The notes below the pieces were generated by a model. The model ran no database searches and was not told the DNA's origin. It saw only the letters and a list, made by a program, of their open reading frames with translations. The position numbers and the translations under genes were made by a program. From an uncultured Roseovarius sp. (GTDB taxonomy: Bacteria; Pseudomonadota; Alphaproteobacteria; Rhodobacterales; Rhodobacteraceae): a DNA stretch of 64,000 nt. Below are positions 1 to 8,780 of this stretch, in pieces. The stretch is from positions 1-64,000 of the forward strand of contig CANMBU010000002.1 in assembly GCA_947496175.1 (NCBI GenBank). The letters are read 5' to 3'. Positions within the stretch are counted from its first letter, which is position 1. Every line of letters starts with the position of its first letter.

Positions 1-76
1 CTTCCACGCCACGCAGAAAGACGCGCATGTGAAGCTGATCGAACAGGTCGGCGCAGACGCAATCACTGGCGAATAA
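1..76 (+). CDS. tctC: tripartite tricarboxylate transporter substrate-binding protein, C-terminal end only
   Basis: Only the last 24 codons are in the window, in frame from base 2, ending in TAA at 74-76; the visible tail ends ...DAITGE. On its own the tail is not diagnostic. It is called TctC because the next two genes on the same strand are tctB and tctA, and the order tctC-tctB-tctA is usual for these three-component carboxylate importers, where TctC is the periplasmic ligand-binding protein. A hairpin follows 15 bases after the stop. The substrate cannot be told from here. Confidence 0.65.
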   Translation, partial: FHATQKDAHVKLIEQVGADAITGE

Positions 77-90
77 AACTGTAAACACTG

Positions 91-111
91 CTCCCGCGTA
101 ACCTGCGGGAG
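91..111 (+). terminator. hairpin after tctC
   Basis: A perfect 7-bp stem (CTCCCGC / GCGGGAG) closes a 7-base loop, followed by a weak run CCTTTACTT. It lies between tctC and tctB. Abundant binding-protein genes often carry such a hairpin before the membrane components, where it acts as a partial terminator or protects the upstream mRNA. Confidence 0.6.
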
Positions 112-204
112 CCTTTACTTCCTGAAAACTGCATCCGGCGCCGCAATATACGCCGGGTGAATGGCTAAACGTGTGTCCAAAACCTGAAGCAATGGAGACT
201 CTAC

Positions 205-732
205 ATGACGGTCCGTATCGCAGAACTCTTGATGGGAATTGCTACACTGCTTGTGTCGCTAGGCCTTATGTACAATGTTTACGCAGACGGTCTGAACATT
301 GGTTGGGTTGAAGGGCGCGGCCCTGGCGCAGGGGTTTGGCCGTTCTGGCTTTCTTTCGGCATGGCGCTGGCATCACTGGTGACGCTCTTACGGTGGTTTC
401 GTGGAGTTACACCAGAGTCGCAATCCAGTGAGCCCTATATCGCTCCGGACACGGTTTTCCTCGTTACGGTATCAGCCGGATCCATTCTGGCATTGCTCAT
501 CCTGATGAACATTGTCGGCACTTACATCGCGCTGATGTTGTTCATGCTGTTTTTTGTTCGCTTCCTTGGCAGGCACTCTTGGCCAATGACTGCTGGGTTT
601 GTGCTGGGCACACCAATTTTTGTCTACCTGATGTTTGAGGTCGCTCTGACCAAATATCTGCCTAAGGGACTGCCGATCTTCGAGGAAGGCTTCTTGGTGA
701 TCGATAACCTGCGCTACGAATGGTTCTATTGA
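205..732 (+). CDS. tctB: tripartite tricarboxylate transporter TctB family membrane protein
   Basis: This 175-residue protein has four hydrophobic segments, at roughly residues 5-25, 47-65, 90-108 and 112-150, the usual size and topology of the small membrane subunit TctB. TctB works with the large permease TctA and the periplasmic binder TctC in ion-coupled uptake of carboxylates in the inner membrane. It starts at ATG 205 behind a GGAG (194-197) with suitable spacing. tctA begins 13 bases after its stop, so the two are certainly cotranscribed. The substrate (citrate, tartrate, aromatic acid or other) is not readable from the sequence. Confidence 0.88.
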   Translation: MTVRIAELLMGIATLLVSLGLMYNVYADGLNIGWVEGRGPGAGVWPFWLSFGMALASLVTLLRWFRGVTPESQSSEPYIAPDTVFLVTVSAGSILALLILMNIVGTYIALMLFMLFFVRFLGRHSWPMTAGFVLGTPIFVYLMFEVALTKYLPKGLPIFEEGFLVIDNLRYEWFY

Positions 733-745
733 AAGGACTGATGTC

Positions 746-2272
746 ATGGAAACGATTTTAGTCTCACTTGGAGCAGGCCTCCTGCAGGCGTTTGAGCCGC
801 TCAACCTGTTCATGATCTTCGCGGGCTGCCTTGCGGGCCTTTTCGTCGGCTGCATGCCGGGGTTGGGGTCTGTGAACGGCGTTGCGATCCTGTTGCCAAT
901 TACATTCCTTGTGCCGCCCACCGCTGCGATTATCTTTCTAGCGGCACTTTATTACGGGGCCATGTATGGCGGCGCGATCAGTTCGATCACTTTGGGCATA
1001 CCGGGGGCCTCAACGGCGGTGGCCACAGTGTTTGACGGCAGACCCATGGCGCAAAGTGGTAAGGCCGACCAAGCGTTAATGGCGGCGGCAATTGCCAGCT
1101 TTATCGGTGGGACGGTTTCAATCATCCTGTTTACACTGTTTGCTCCACCCTTGGCGGCTTTCGCGCTGAAGTTTGGACCACAAGAAGAGTTCGCTTTGAT
1201 GCTGTTGGCCTTTGCTACTTTCATCGGGCTTGGCGGCGATGACATTCCCAAGACGATTTTCTCAATTTTGCTCGGTCTGGTCCTGGCTGCTGTTGGTTTT
1301 GACATTATTTCAGGTCAGCCGCGGATGATCTTCTTTGACATGGTCGAGTTTCAGCGCGGGATTGGTTTTTTGGTCTTGGCCATTGGCATCTACGGGATCG
1401 GAGAGATGCTTTGGACGCTCGAAAGTACCGCCGGCAAAGTCCAGATGCACAACGTCAAGATCACCTGGCAAAGAATGAAGGATAACTTTAGGCAAATCAA
1501 AGACTACATCAATTCAACTTGGGTAGGGTCCTTCTTGGGTTTCTTTGTCGGCACGCTGCCCGCTGCTGGGGCGACGCCAGCGGCTCTCATGTCCTATGGG
1601 TTGAGCAAGACTTTTTCTAAAGATCCTGACAGCTTCGGGAAGGGCAATGTGGCCGGTGTTGCGGCGCCCGAGGCGGCCAATAACGCCGCGTCGACCGGAT
1701 CAATGCTGCCCATGATCACACTAGGCATTCCCGGATCGCCTACTACGGCGATCTTGCTGGGTGGGATGATAATTTGGGGACTGCGACCAGGCCCACTGTT
1801 GTTCACGGAAAGTCCGGACTTCGTCTGGGGCCTCATTGGGTCCATGTACGTGGCCAATGGTGTGACGTTGCTTCTGAATCTTGCCTTGATTCCGATTTTT
1901 ATCCGTGTCCTCGCCATGCCGTTCACATTGTTGACGCCGATCATCTTCGTACTGTGCGTGCTGGGTGTGTTTGCCACAACGGACCGGATGTTTGACACCT
2001 GGATCATGTTGATTATCGGGATCGTTGGGTATCTCATGCGCAAGCTCAACTACCCGGTGGCGCCTGCCGTTCTGGCCATCGTTCTGGGGCCATTGGCGGA
2101 ACGTTCTATGCGGCAGTCACTGATTGGCAGCCAGGGCGATGTGACGACCTTCTTTACACGTCCGATCTCGCTGGTTTGTATTATGATCGCGGTTGCGCTT
2201 GTAAGCTATCCAATCATCCAGAAAATACTAAGGAAGAGAAAAGAACGCGCAAACAGTGTGGTTGGGAACTGA
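746..2272 (+). CDS. tctA: tripartite tricarboxylate transporter permease TctA
   Basis: This 508-residue polytopic membrane protein belongs to the TctA family (about 500 residues, 10-12 membrane segments). The two family glycine-rich repeats are visible: GCMPGLGSVNG near residue 31 with ITLGIPGAST near residue 82, and the matching second-half block GTLPAAGATPAALMSYG and ITLGIPGSPTTAILLGG near residues 270-340, reflecting the internal duplication. It is the main translocating subunit of the tctCBA uptake system. It follows tctB by 13 bases. No gene follows for about 400 bases. Confidence 0.93.
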   Translation: METILVSLGAGLLQAFEPLNLFMIFAGCLAGLFVGCMPGLGSVNGVAILLPITFLVPPTAAIIFLAALYYGAMYGGAISSITLGIPGASTAVATVFDGRPMAQSGKADQALMAAAIASFIGGTVSIILFTLFAPPLAAFALKFGPQEEFALMLLAFATFIGLGGDDIPKTIFSILLGLVLAAVGFDIISGQPRMIFFDMVEFQRGIGFLVLAIGIYGIGEMLWTLESTAGKVQMHNVKITWQRMKDNFRQIKDYINSTWVGSFLGFFVGTLPAAGATPAALMSYGLSKTFSKDPDSFGKGNVAGVAAPEAANNAASTGSMLPMITLGIPGSPTTAILLGGMIIWGLRPGPLLFTESPDFVWGLIGSMYVANGVTLLLNLALIPIFIRVLAMPFTLLTPIIFVLCVLGVFATTDRMFDTWIMLIIGIVGYLMRKLNYPVAPAVLAIVLGPLAERSMRQSLIGSQGDVTTFFTRPISLVCIMIAVALVSYPIIQKILRKRKERANSVVGN

Positions 2273-2580
2273 AGACGGCTAAATAGGCGGTTTGGTTTGG
2301 CCTCACTAGGGAACAGTGTTTTTTTATTGACCTGTATTGGCTCGTTAGTTCCATCAACTACTTCGAACTGTTTTCAGTCATTGGAGGCAGAGCAGCACTA
2401 TCGTGGATTGCACATCATCGACCTGTTACAAACGGCCCATTCCTGCCGTTCATTTACCACATGGTGCTCGGATCTGCCGGACAGGAGACTGTTTCGCGAG
2501 GAAAGAAAGCCAACTCTCTCTCATTTAGAGCTTCAAGGTTGTTCGACAAAGCTGGTTGCGAGCCCCCGCAACCAACACAC

Positions 2581-2604
2581 AAGCCGACCACCGGGCGGTT
2601 TTTT
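2581..2604 (+). terminator. intrinsic terminator downstream of tctA
   Basis: AAGCCGACC pairs with GGGCGGTTT across a 3-base loop (one G-T pair, one mismatch), running directly into a T-rich tract through 2604. It lies about 310 bases after tctA and is the first good plus-strand terminator, so the tctBA transcript may carry a long 3' tail. Confidence 0.6.
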
Positions 2605-2624
2605 ATTGATCAGGCATCCGCCGC

Positions 2625-2654
2625 AAAAAAGAAGAGCCGCCCCCAAGGACGGCT
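2625..2654 (-). terminator. intrinsic terminator for the binding-protein operon
   Basis: An 8-bp stem with one mismatch (AGCCGCCC at 2635-2642, GGACGGCT at 2647-2654) has a 4-base loop. Read on the minus strand it is followed by TCTTCTTTTTTG. It lies 26 bases past the stop of the minus-strand gene ending at 2680. A TTTT on the plus side makes it potentially bidirectional. Confidence 0.8.
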
Positions 2655-2679
2655 TTTCTATTCCGTTAAACGCAACTTC

Positions 2680-3828
2680 TTACATCTTGCATTCGCTGAC
2701 ATAGACGTTCGAATGATCTTCGAGCGCCACGTTTAGGATTTTGTTGGTGAAGACGTCACCCTCTTTGATCACCTCGCGCACGTAGATGTCCTGTATCGGG
2801 TGATGATTGTCTGCAAAAGCAAAGTCACCGCGCACTGACGCAAAATCCGCTGCCTTCAAAGCTGCGCGGAAGGCATCAGGATCGTTGATGTCTGCTGATC
2901 CAATGGCAGAGAGAAGCAGGTTTGCGGTGTCATAACCTTGTGACGCATAGAGCGAAGGCAGGCGATCGTACTCGGCCTGGAACGCCTCGACAAACGCCTT
3001 GTTGGCTTCATTGTCGATATCCTTGTTCCACTGACTGGTGTTCTTCACACCCATCGCAGCATCGCCGACGGCCTGCAGGATGCCTTGATCAAAGCTGAAG
3101 GCTGGGCCGACAACGGGAAGGTCAATGCCGCTGTCAGCATATTGCTTGAGAAAAGAAATGCCCATTCCACCGGGAAGGAAGAAAAAGACACTGTCAGCAC
3201 CTGAGGCACGGATCTGCGCAAGTTCCGCGGCATAGTCTTTCTGACCCAGCTCCGTGAAGATTTCACCGGCCAGCTCCCCTTCGTAAATTCGCTTGTAACC
3301 TGTTAGAGCATCTGCGCCTGCAGGATAGTTGGGGGCCAGAATGAAAGACTTCTTAAAGCCTGCGGCATTGGCATAGCCGCCGGCAGCCTCGTGCAGGTTA
3401 TCATTCTGCCAGGCAACGTTGAAGTAATTCGGATGACAGCCCGCACCTGCGAGCGCAGATGGGCCAGCATTGGGAGAGAGGTAAAACTTGCCCTGAGCGG
3501 TTGCAGCAGGCACCACCGCCATTGCAAGGTTCGACCAGATGATCCCCGTCAGCACGTCCACCTTTTCGGATTGAATCATCTTGTCCGCTAATTGCACTGC
3601 GATATCAGGTTTGCGCTGATCATCCTCGACCACAACTTCAATATGGTCGTTGCCCGACATCTTCACGGCCAGCATAAAGCCGTCTCTTACATCGATGCCT
3701 AGCCCGGCCCCTCCGCCGGAAAGTGTAGTGATCATTCCGACTTTGACATTGGATTGATGCCCGTCTGCAAGCGCCAGCGACCCCGTCGCTGTCAGCGCAG
3801 CCGCAGCCACAAGTGATGTCAGTTTCAT
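2680..3828 (-). CDS. branched-chain amino acid-type ABC transporter substrate-binding protein
   Basis: This 382-residue protein has a Sec signal peptide (MKLTSLVAAAALTATGSLALADG, cleavage expected after ALA near residue 21) followed by a type 1 periplasmic-binding fold (Peripla_BP_6, LivK-like). Visible family features are the opening strand VKVGMITTLSGGGAGLGIDVRDGF and the ligand-cleft stretch around PNAGPSALAG. Start ATG 3828 sits behind GGGAGG. It would bind an amino acid, amide or aromatic acid in the periplasm. No permease or ATPase gene is next to it, so it is an orphan binder here or shares a transporter encoded elsewhere. The gene upstream is an Lrp-type effector domain 22 bases away, probably in the same operon. 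The ligand is unknown. Confidence 0.85.
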   Translation of the reverse strand: MKLTSLVAAAALTATGSLALADGHQSNVKVGMITTLSGGGAGLGIDVRDGFMLAVKMSGNDHIEVVVEDDQRKPDIAVQLADKMIQSEKVDVLTGIIWSNLAMAVVPAATAQGKFYLSPNAGPSALAGAGCHPNYFNVAWQNDNLHEAAGGYANAAGFKKSFILAPNYPAGADALTGYKRIYEGELAGEIFTELGQKDYAAELAQIRASGADSVFFFLPGGMGISFLKQYADSGIDLPVVGPAFSFDQGILQAVGDAAMGVKNTSQWNKDIDNEANKAFVEAFQAEYDRLPSLYASQGYDTANLLLSAIGSADINDPDAFRAALKAADFASVRGDFAFADNHHPIQDIYVREVIKEGDVFTNKILNVALEDHSNVYVSECKM

Positions 3829-3850
3829 ATTTTTCCTCCCAAGTGTTTTT

Positions 3851-4087
3851 CTAAAACGCTTTGAATGTTAGCGTCGTTTCCGTGCGTTCGATCTGAGCAA
3901 TGTCGAGCAATTTATCGTTGATGAATTTTCCGATATCGTCGCCCTCTGGCACATAGAGCTTGAGCAAAAGGTCAAACGGGCCCGAGGTCGAATAAAGCTC
4001 GGAGTGAATTTCGCGCAAGGCAATCTCTTCGGCGACTTGATAGGATGTGCCGGGCTTGCATCGGATGTTTATGAAGACTGGGCGCAT
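3851..4087 (-). CDS. stand-alone Lrp/AsnC ligand-binding (RAM) domain protein
   Basis: At 78 residues this is just the C-terminal effector domain of Lrp/AsnC regulators: a ferredoxin-like alpha/beta fold starting FINIRCKPG, with the middle strand GPFDLLLKLYVPEGDD and the final ERTETTLTF. The DNA-binding helix-turn-helix half is absent. Stand-alone RAM domains are known; they bind amino acids and form octameric rings, but their role is poorly defined. The gene sits 22 bases upstream of the binding-protein gene on the same strand, so it may sense the same ligand. GAGAGG precedes ATG 4087. Confidence 0.85.
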   Translation of the reverse strand: MRPVFINIRCKPGTSYQVAEEIALREIHSELYSTSGPFDLLLKLYVPEGDDIGKFINDKLLDIAQIERTETTLTFKAF

Positions 4088-4179
4088 GATGTACCTCTCT
4101 TCCGGTATGCCTCACTAAACCTCAAAGCACCGTTGAATCAAAAGCGGAAAATCACGGAATCCCGGTGAATCGTGCGGAA

Positions 4180-4605
4180 TCAGCCTTTGAGATGGCGCGC
4201 ACGCGAACCGCGTTCAATAGCAGCGGCGTGCAGACGGTCGATATTCAACTCATAGCGGATCTCTTCGAGAATGCGCAGCTCGGTCTCATCCAGTGTGCCA
4301 TCAGCGGCGGCCACGTCACAGGCCAGCGCATAGGCCGTCTCGTAAAGACGGTCTTCTAGGTTGTCACGCACCAGGCCAAAGAGCGCATCCAATCCGTCCT
4401 CGACACTGAAAAGATCAAACACGATTTGCGCCACGACCTTGATGCGGTCGGGGTCATAATCCGCAAAAACCGGCAGGTTGTTGACGGCGGATTCGATCTT
4501 AACCAATTCCGACGTTCGTATGTCTTCATCCGAGGCCGAAACGGCGATCATGACCATCACCAGGCAATCCTGGGGGCTGAGGGGGTGTGGGGTCTGCTCG
4601 CTCAT
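4180..4605 (-). CDS. TerB-like (tellurite resistance TerB family) cytoplasmic protein
   Basis: This 141-residue, helix-rich, acidic protein shows the TerB-type layout: PQDCLVMVMIAVSASDEDIRTSELVKIESAV near the N-terminus and a second half ALACDVAAADGTLDETELRILEEIRYELNID, where acidic D..DG.LD.tE motifs are typical of possible metal-binding helices. ATG 4605 is chosen over an upstream in-frame ATG at 4707 because AAGGAAAA lies just in front of it and the extra N-terminus is not conserved-looking. The gene stands alone, divergent from lysS. The role of chromosomal TerB-like proteins is unknown; metal or stress sensing is a guess. Confidence 0.75.
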   Translation of the reverse strand: MSEQTPHPLSPQDCLVMVMIAVSASDEDIRTSELVKIESAVNNLPVFADYDPDRIKVVAQIVFDLFSVEDGLDALFGLVRDNLEDRLYETAYALACDVAAADGTLDETELRILEEIRYELNIDRLHAAAIERGSRARHLKG

Positions 4606-4719
4606 TGGTTTTCCTTTGGCATGTCTTGTCGCAGTGCAGAATATTGACTGTGCCGCCCCTCGGCAATAGGAAGCGGACGGTCTTGTCCTATTGATAAGGC
4701 GCACCAATCGGAGAATGAG

Positions 4720-6294
4720 ATGTCTGATCTACGCGACGCTGCAATGAGCTCGAAAGCCTGGCCTTTTGAAGAAGCGCGTCGTTTGCTCAAACGGTATGAG
4801 AAGGCGCCTCCTGACAAGGGGTATGTTCTCTTTGAGACGGGCTATGGACCGTCGGGCCTGCCGCATATTGGCACCTTTGGAGAGGTGCTGCGCACGACCA
4901 TGGTGCGGCACGCCTTTGAACAGATCAGCGACATTCCGACAAAGCTCATTTGTTTTTCAGATGACCTTGATGGCATGCGCAAGGTTCCGGGCAATGTGCC
5001 GAACTCCGAGATGTTGCAAGAGCACTTGCACAAACCTCTGACGGTGGTGCCTGACCCCTTCGGGGAATACGAGAGCTTTGGCCACCACAACAACGCCATG
5101 CTGCGTCGCTTCCTCGATACGTTCGGGTTTGAATACGAATTCATCTCGGCCCGCGAGTTTTACCGCACCGGGCAGTTTGACGAGATCCTGCTGCGCTGTG
5201 CCGAGCGGTACGATGATCTGATGAAGATCATGCTGAAGTCGCTGCGCGAAGAACGGCAACAGACCTATTCGATCTTCCTGCCGATCCACCCCGAAACCGG
5301 TCGTGTGCTCTATGTGCCGATGAAACATGTGGATGCCAAGGAAGGCACAGTCACCTTTGACGATGAGGAAGGTCAGGAGTGGACGCTGCCCGTCACAGGC
5401 GGAAACGTAAAGCTTCAGTGGAAGCCGGATTTTGGCGCACGCTGGGCCGCGCTTGGCGTGGATTTCGAGATGTATGGCAAGGAACATGCCACCAACGAGA
5501 AAATCTATGACGCCATTTGCCGAACCCTAGGGGTCCGTCCGCCCGAGCATTTCAGCTATGAACTTTTCCTCGATGACCAGGGTCAGAAAATTTCCAAATC
5601 CTCGGGCAACGGGATCAGCATTGATGAATGGCTGAGCTATGCCGCGACCGAGAGCCTGTCTTACTTCATGTACCAAAAGCCGAAAACGGCCAAACGGCTC
5701 TATTTTGACGTGATCCCGCGAGCCGTTGATGAGTACCACCAACAGCTGCGGGCCTATCCCGGTCAGGATGCTGCGCAAAAGGTCAATAACCCGGTGCATC
5801 ACATCCACAACGGCGATGTGCCCGAGAGCAAGATGGTCGTGCCATTTGCGATGCTCTTGAATCTGGCGTCTGTATCTGCGGCCGAGGACAAGGATACGCT
5901 TTGGGGGTTCATTCGCCGCTATGCGCCCGAGGCCAGTGCCGAGACGCATCCAGACATGGATGCTGCAGCAGGCTGCGCCGTGAAATACTATGAGGATTTC
6001 GTTGCACCCACCAAAACCTATCGCGCCCCCAGCGATCTGGAACGTGAGGCACTCAGCGATCTGCGTGACCAGCTGGCTGCCTATGACGGCCCCGTTGAAG
6101 ATGAGGCGCTACAATCCATCGTCTATGCCGTAGGCCGTGACCGGTTCGAGCCGCTGCGCGATTGGTTCAAGGCCATATACGAGGTGCTACTTGGCGCGAG
6201 CCAAGGCCCACGCTTTGGTGGTTTCATTGCGCTTTATGGTCTGGAGGAGACCGTTGCTCTCATCGACAAGGCGCTGGCGGGCGAACTCGTTTGA
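4720..6294 (+). CDS. lysS: lysine--tRNA ligase, class I (archaeal type)
   Basis: This 524-residue enzyme charges tRNA(Lys) with lysine. It is the class I form, unrelated to the class II LysRS of most bacteria, and typical of archaea, spirochaetes and alphaproteobacteria. The HIGH-type motif is PHIGT at residues 48-52 and the KMSKS-type loop is KISKS at residues 290-294, both in a class I Rossmann catalytic domain; the C-terminal part is helical. The start at ATG 4720 follows GGAGAATGAG. Length is normal for the class. A small cytochrome gene follows 62 bases later on the same strand. Confidence 0.96.
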   Translation: MSDLRDAAMSSKAWPFEEARRLLKRYEKAPPDKGYVLFETGYGPSGLPHIGTFGEVLRTTMVRHAFEQISDIPTKLICFSDDLDGMRKVPGNVPNSEMLQEHLHKPLTVVPDPFGEYESFGHHNNAMLRRFLDTFGFEYEFISAREFYRTGQFDEILLRCAERYDDLMKIMLKSLREERQQTYSIFLPIHPETGRVLYVPMKHVDAKEGTVTFDDEEGQEWTLPVTGGNVKLQWKPDFGARWAALGVDFEMYGKEHATNEKIYDAICRTLGVRPPEHFSYELFLDDQGQKISKSSGNGISIDEWLSYAATESLSYFMYQKPKTAKRLYFDVIPRAVDEYHQQLRAYPGQDAAQKVNNPVHHIHNGDVPESKMVVPFAMLLNLASVSAAEDKDTLWGFIRRYAPEASAETHPDMDAAAGCAVKYYEDFVAPTKTYRAPSDLEREALSDLRDQLAAYDGPVEDEALQSIVYAVGRDRFEPLRDWFKAIYEVLLGASQGPRFGGFIALYGLEETVALIDKALAGELV

Positions 6295-6331
6295 TCTGTA
6301 TCAACGCAGGGCGCAACCGGGCCTGAGATCA

Positions 6332-6351
6332 TGCTCCTCAAAACAGGAGCA
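6332..6351 (+). promoter_or_regulatory. hairpin covering the ribosome binding site of the cytochrome gene
   Basis: TGCTCCT (6332-6338) pairs perfectly with AGGAGCA (6345-6351) across loop CAAAAC. The 3' arm contains AGGAG, the only good Shine-Dalgarno sequence for the cytochrome start at 6357 (7 bases away). Folding would hide the ribosome site. This could tune translation or be chance. Confidence 0.4.
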
Positions 6352-6356
6352 GGGTG

Positions 6357-6758
6357 ATGATCATAAGACGACTTATTCCGTTCGCTGGGGCGCTGGTCTT
6401 ACTGGCCTGTACGCAAATCTCCATGCCAGAACCGAGTGAGGGGCGGGCGCTTTTTGCAGAGAACTGTGTGCAATGCCATGGGACATCGGGCAAGGGTAAT
6501 GGCCCTTGGGCGGGATCATTTGATCCGCCGCCAGCGGATCTGACACGGTTGACCGAAGATGGCGTGTTCCCGCGGTCACGCGTGTTGTCGACCATAGATG
6601 GATATGACCGCACCGGACTTCCTGGACATCAAATGCCGGAATTTGGTCTGCTCTTAATCGGGGACACTGTGCCCGTAGATGTCGGAGATGGCGTGTTGAC
6701 CCCCACGCCACGCCCCCTGGCGGCACTTCTGGAATACTTAGAGAGTATTCAGGAATAA
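6357..6758 (+). CDS. small lipoprotein mono-haem cytochrome c
   Basis: This 133-residue protein has a lipoprotein signal (lipobox LLAC, lipidated cysteine 18) and one haem c attachment motif CVQCH (residues 37-41). The candidate axial methionine is in GHQMPEF near residue 92, giving a class I cytochrome c in the periplasm, anchored in a membrane. A proline-rich PPPADL segment after the haem motif is common in stand-alone periplasmic cytochromes. ATG 6357 is preferred to the in-frame GTG at 6354 because of spacing to AGGAG. Its partner is unknown; it follows lysS without a shared function. Confidence 0.82.
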   Translation: MIIRRLIPFAGALVLLACTQISMPEPSEGRALFAENCVQCHGTSGKGNGPWAGSFDPPPADLTRLTEDGVFPRSRVLSTIDGYDRTGLPGHQMPEFGLLLIGDTVPVDVGDGVLTPTPRPLAALLEYLESIQE

Positions 6759-6765
6759 CAGATCT

Positions 6766-7443
6766 TCAGACCCGGCAGATGCCTTTGACCTCGGCACCAT
6801 CCCAGGGCAGGACCACTTCGTTTGGGATGCGCAGGTCTTGCAGCGGGAAACCATCGCGCAACAGCTCTTTCAAGCGCTTGGTGCGCGGTGCTGTTGGATC
6901 CAGCGCGGCACAGCAGACATATTCTTCGACGATCGACGCCTGTTGTTCATAGGCGTAATCCAAAAACCGCGTCTCGGTGGAAATATCGAAGAGATATGGG
7001 TCGTCCTTGGCGGCATGTTCTGATGCGGCCTTGAGCGGGGTGTAGCCCGTCTTGGCGCGGTTCTGCCATTGCCAGACATGGGTGATCTCATGGGCAAAGA
7101 TCATTGCGTGGACCAGGCTCATGCGCTCTGGATAAACTGGCAGGTAGTCGCGGTCGTACCATTCCTTGGAATAGAACACTTTGTTGAACAGCACGAAAGC
7201 GGCAGGACCAACTGTGACGGTCTCGGTCCTGGGTTCAGGGAAAATGCGTTCGCGACAGGCGAGACGCGGACGTTTCTGACGCTTATAGGTGACCTTGCCG
7301 ATGAGCGCGCCATCCACAAAGCGGATGCGGGATGTGTCAATGGAGTCGCCGTGAATCTGCTCTGCAAAGCTCTTTTCATTGTCTGTCAGGGGCCGCCCAC
7401 ATGACAATACAAACACCAGACAGAAAAGCAGAACCACACGCAT
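6766..7443 (-). CDS. lipoprotein with HExxH metalloprotease-like motif
   Basis: This 225-residue protein has a lipoprotein signal (FVLSC, lipid cysteine 15) and a single HEITH motif at residues 118-122, inside SLVHAMIFAHEITHVWQWQ. That is the zinc-binding helix of gluzincin-type peptidases, and the WQWQ continuation resembles DUF4157-type domains. A conserved-looking acidic segment EEYVCC (near residue 174) could give a third ligand. No full peptidase family was recognised, so proteolysis is inferred from the motif only. It is convergent with the cytochrome gene, 7 bases apart. Confidence 0.6.
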   Translation of the reverse strand: MRVVLLFCLVFVLSCGRPLTDNEKSFAEQIHGDSIDTSRIRFVDGALIGKVTYKRQKRPRLACRERIFPEPRTETVTVGPAAFVLFNKVFYSKEWYDRDYLPVYPERMSLVHAMIFAHEITHVWQWQNRAKTGYTPLKAASEHAAKDDPYLFDISTETRFLDYAYEQQASIVEEYVCCAALDPTAPRTKRLKELLRDGFPLQDLRIPNEVVLPWDGAEVKGICRV

Positions 7444-7533
7444 GTCTGGACGTTAGCAAGGCTTGGCAAAAGTGGATAGAGGAAGTTTAGAGTTTAGATC
7501 GATGCGCGCGGACTAAATGTTGCATGGTTTCTA

Positions 7534-8604
7534 TTATTTGGGGCGGCACTCCAGGTCGCGAACCTGACAAAGCCCTGCGTAGAGCGCATCGAAACCAACG
7601 CTGTAATTCTGTGGGGCTGAATTGAACAAAACCACGACAACATGCCCATCCGAAAATCGGAACATGGCCGTGAAGACACCCGTAAGACCGCCCCAATGGG
7701 TAAGCTGTCTGCCATCAGGGCCGGGCCAAATGCGCCAGCCCAGAGCATAGAAATCACCATTCTCACCCGATGGGGCGGCGGCATCGCTGGCCTTGGGTGT
7801 TCGCGCGGCAAAGCGCCAGACATCTTCCGCACGACCCATCGCACTTCCCGCCGCGCCAAGTCCGGCAATCCACATGCGTTCAGCCTCTGAACCTTGCACC
7901 TGTTTCCAACCCGTCTCGCTCTGTTCCCAGTTGGGGCCAGCTGCGCGGCTGAGCGTGACGCGCGCCTGCGCTTGCAGCACATCTTCCAGGGTATAGGTGC
8001 CGTTTTGCGTAAGCAGGCCGGTCAAAAGGCAAAAGCCGATATTGGAATAGGCTGTGGTGCTGTCTGGGATATGGTCAAGCGGCAGAGTGCCCCATACTGC
8101 GTGGGCAAGGGTTTGGCAGCTTTCCTCCCGCGTGCGCCCCATTTTTTCTGGCTCAAAAACGGGATCAAAGGTTAGGCTTCGATCAAAGCCCCCTCGATGG
8201 GCAAGCAGATCGCGGGGGGTGATGGCCATGGCTCTGGGGTCATGCGGTGTTGGCAAGTTTATTTGTTCTGCCAGAGGCTTGTCCAGGCTGACCTCGCCGG
8301 CATTCACCAGCGACAGCAGGGCTGCGGCAGTGATGGGTTTGGTGAGGGACGCCAAAGGCAACACCTGATCGACCTGCATGGGCGTGGCTTTGATCGGGTC
8401 TGATACGCCGAAGGCCTTGAGCATTGGCGCACCGTCCGAGGGACCATAGGCCAGCACCGCACCGGGGATGCCGGTCGCCTTCAGGAACGCATCGACCACG
8501 TCTTCTTCGGTGGGGTCCTCGCGCATGAACACAAACGCGACCGCCGCGATGGCAATCACGGCCAATGCGCCGAGGCGGAAGATGCGTTTGCCGCTTTGAG
8601 ACAT
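7534..8604 (-). CDS. serine hydrolase of the class C beta-lactamase / penicillin-binding fold
   Basis: This 356-residue protein has one N-terminal membrane or signal segment (residues 11-27) followed by a class C beta-lactamase-type domain. Catalytic motifs are visible: SLTK at 86-89 (nucleophile serine and general-base lysine), YSN at 186-188 and a late HWGG standing in for the KTG-type box. Members hydrolyse esters, D-peptides or lactams in the periplasm. The absence of a typical AmpC context and the H-W-G third motif point to an esterase or D-aminopeptidase-like enzyme rather than a resistance factor. Substrate unknown. The gene is monocistronic. Confidence 0.8.
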   Translation of the reverse strand: MSQSGKRIFRLGALAVIAIAAVAFVFMREDPTEEDVVDAFLKATGIPGAVLAYGPSDGAPMLKAFGVSDPIKATPMQVDQVLPLASLTKPITAAALLSLVNAGEVSLDKPLAEQINLPTPHDPRAMAITPRDLLAHRGGFDRSLTFDPVFEPEKMGRTREESCQTLAHAVWGTLPLDHIPDSTTAYSNIGFCLLTGLLTQNGTYTLEDVLQAQARVTLSRAAGPNWEQSETGWKQVQGSEAERMWIAGLGAAGSAMGRAEDVWRFAARTPKASDAAAPSGENGDFYALGWRIWPGPDGRQLTHWGGLTGVFTAMFRFSDGHVVVVLFNSAPQNYSVGFDALYAGLCQVRDLECRPK

Positions 8605-8780
8605 GCCTGTACCTTTTGCTCAGGTCGCAGGTTAGCCGCGCACCTAGGTCAAATCGGGGCAGGCATGGGGAAGATTTGCGGCGTGTCTATGAGGTGATGC
8701 ATGACGATTTCCCCTTTGATTTCTCACTCTTTGCCATGACACTGAGGGCACAAACAACTGGGATGCGAAAGGGCAAGACC

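Larger units (their letters stand above)
2273..2679. other. gene-free stretch with two terminators
   Basis: No convincing gene is seen in these 407 bases. Open frames on the plus strand run straight through two terminator hairpins (2581-2604 and 2625-2654), so they are rejected. A GGTTGCG / CGCAACC hairpin (2554-2573) ends in CCCCCGCAACCA (2563-2574), which resembles a tRNA 3' end, but the rest of a tRNA is absent. Confidence 0.6.

Noticed and set aside
2297-2736. Open frames of 135 and 91 codons after tctA
   Set aside because: They run through two terminator hairpins, lack ribosome sites and have no protein-like pattern.
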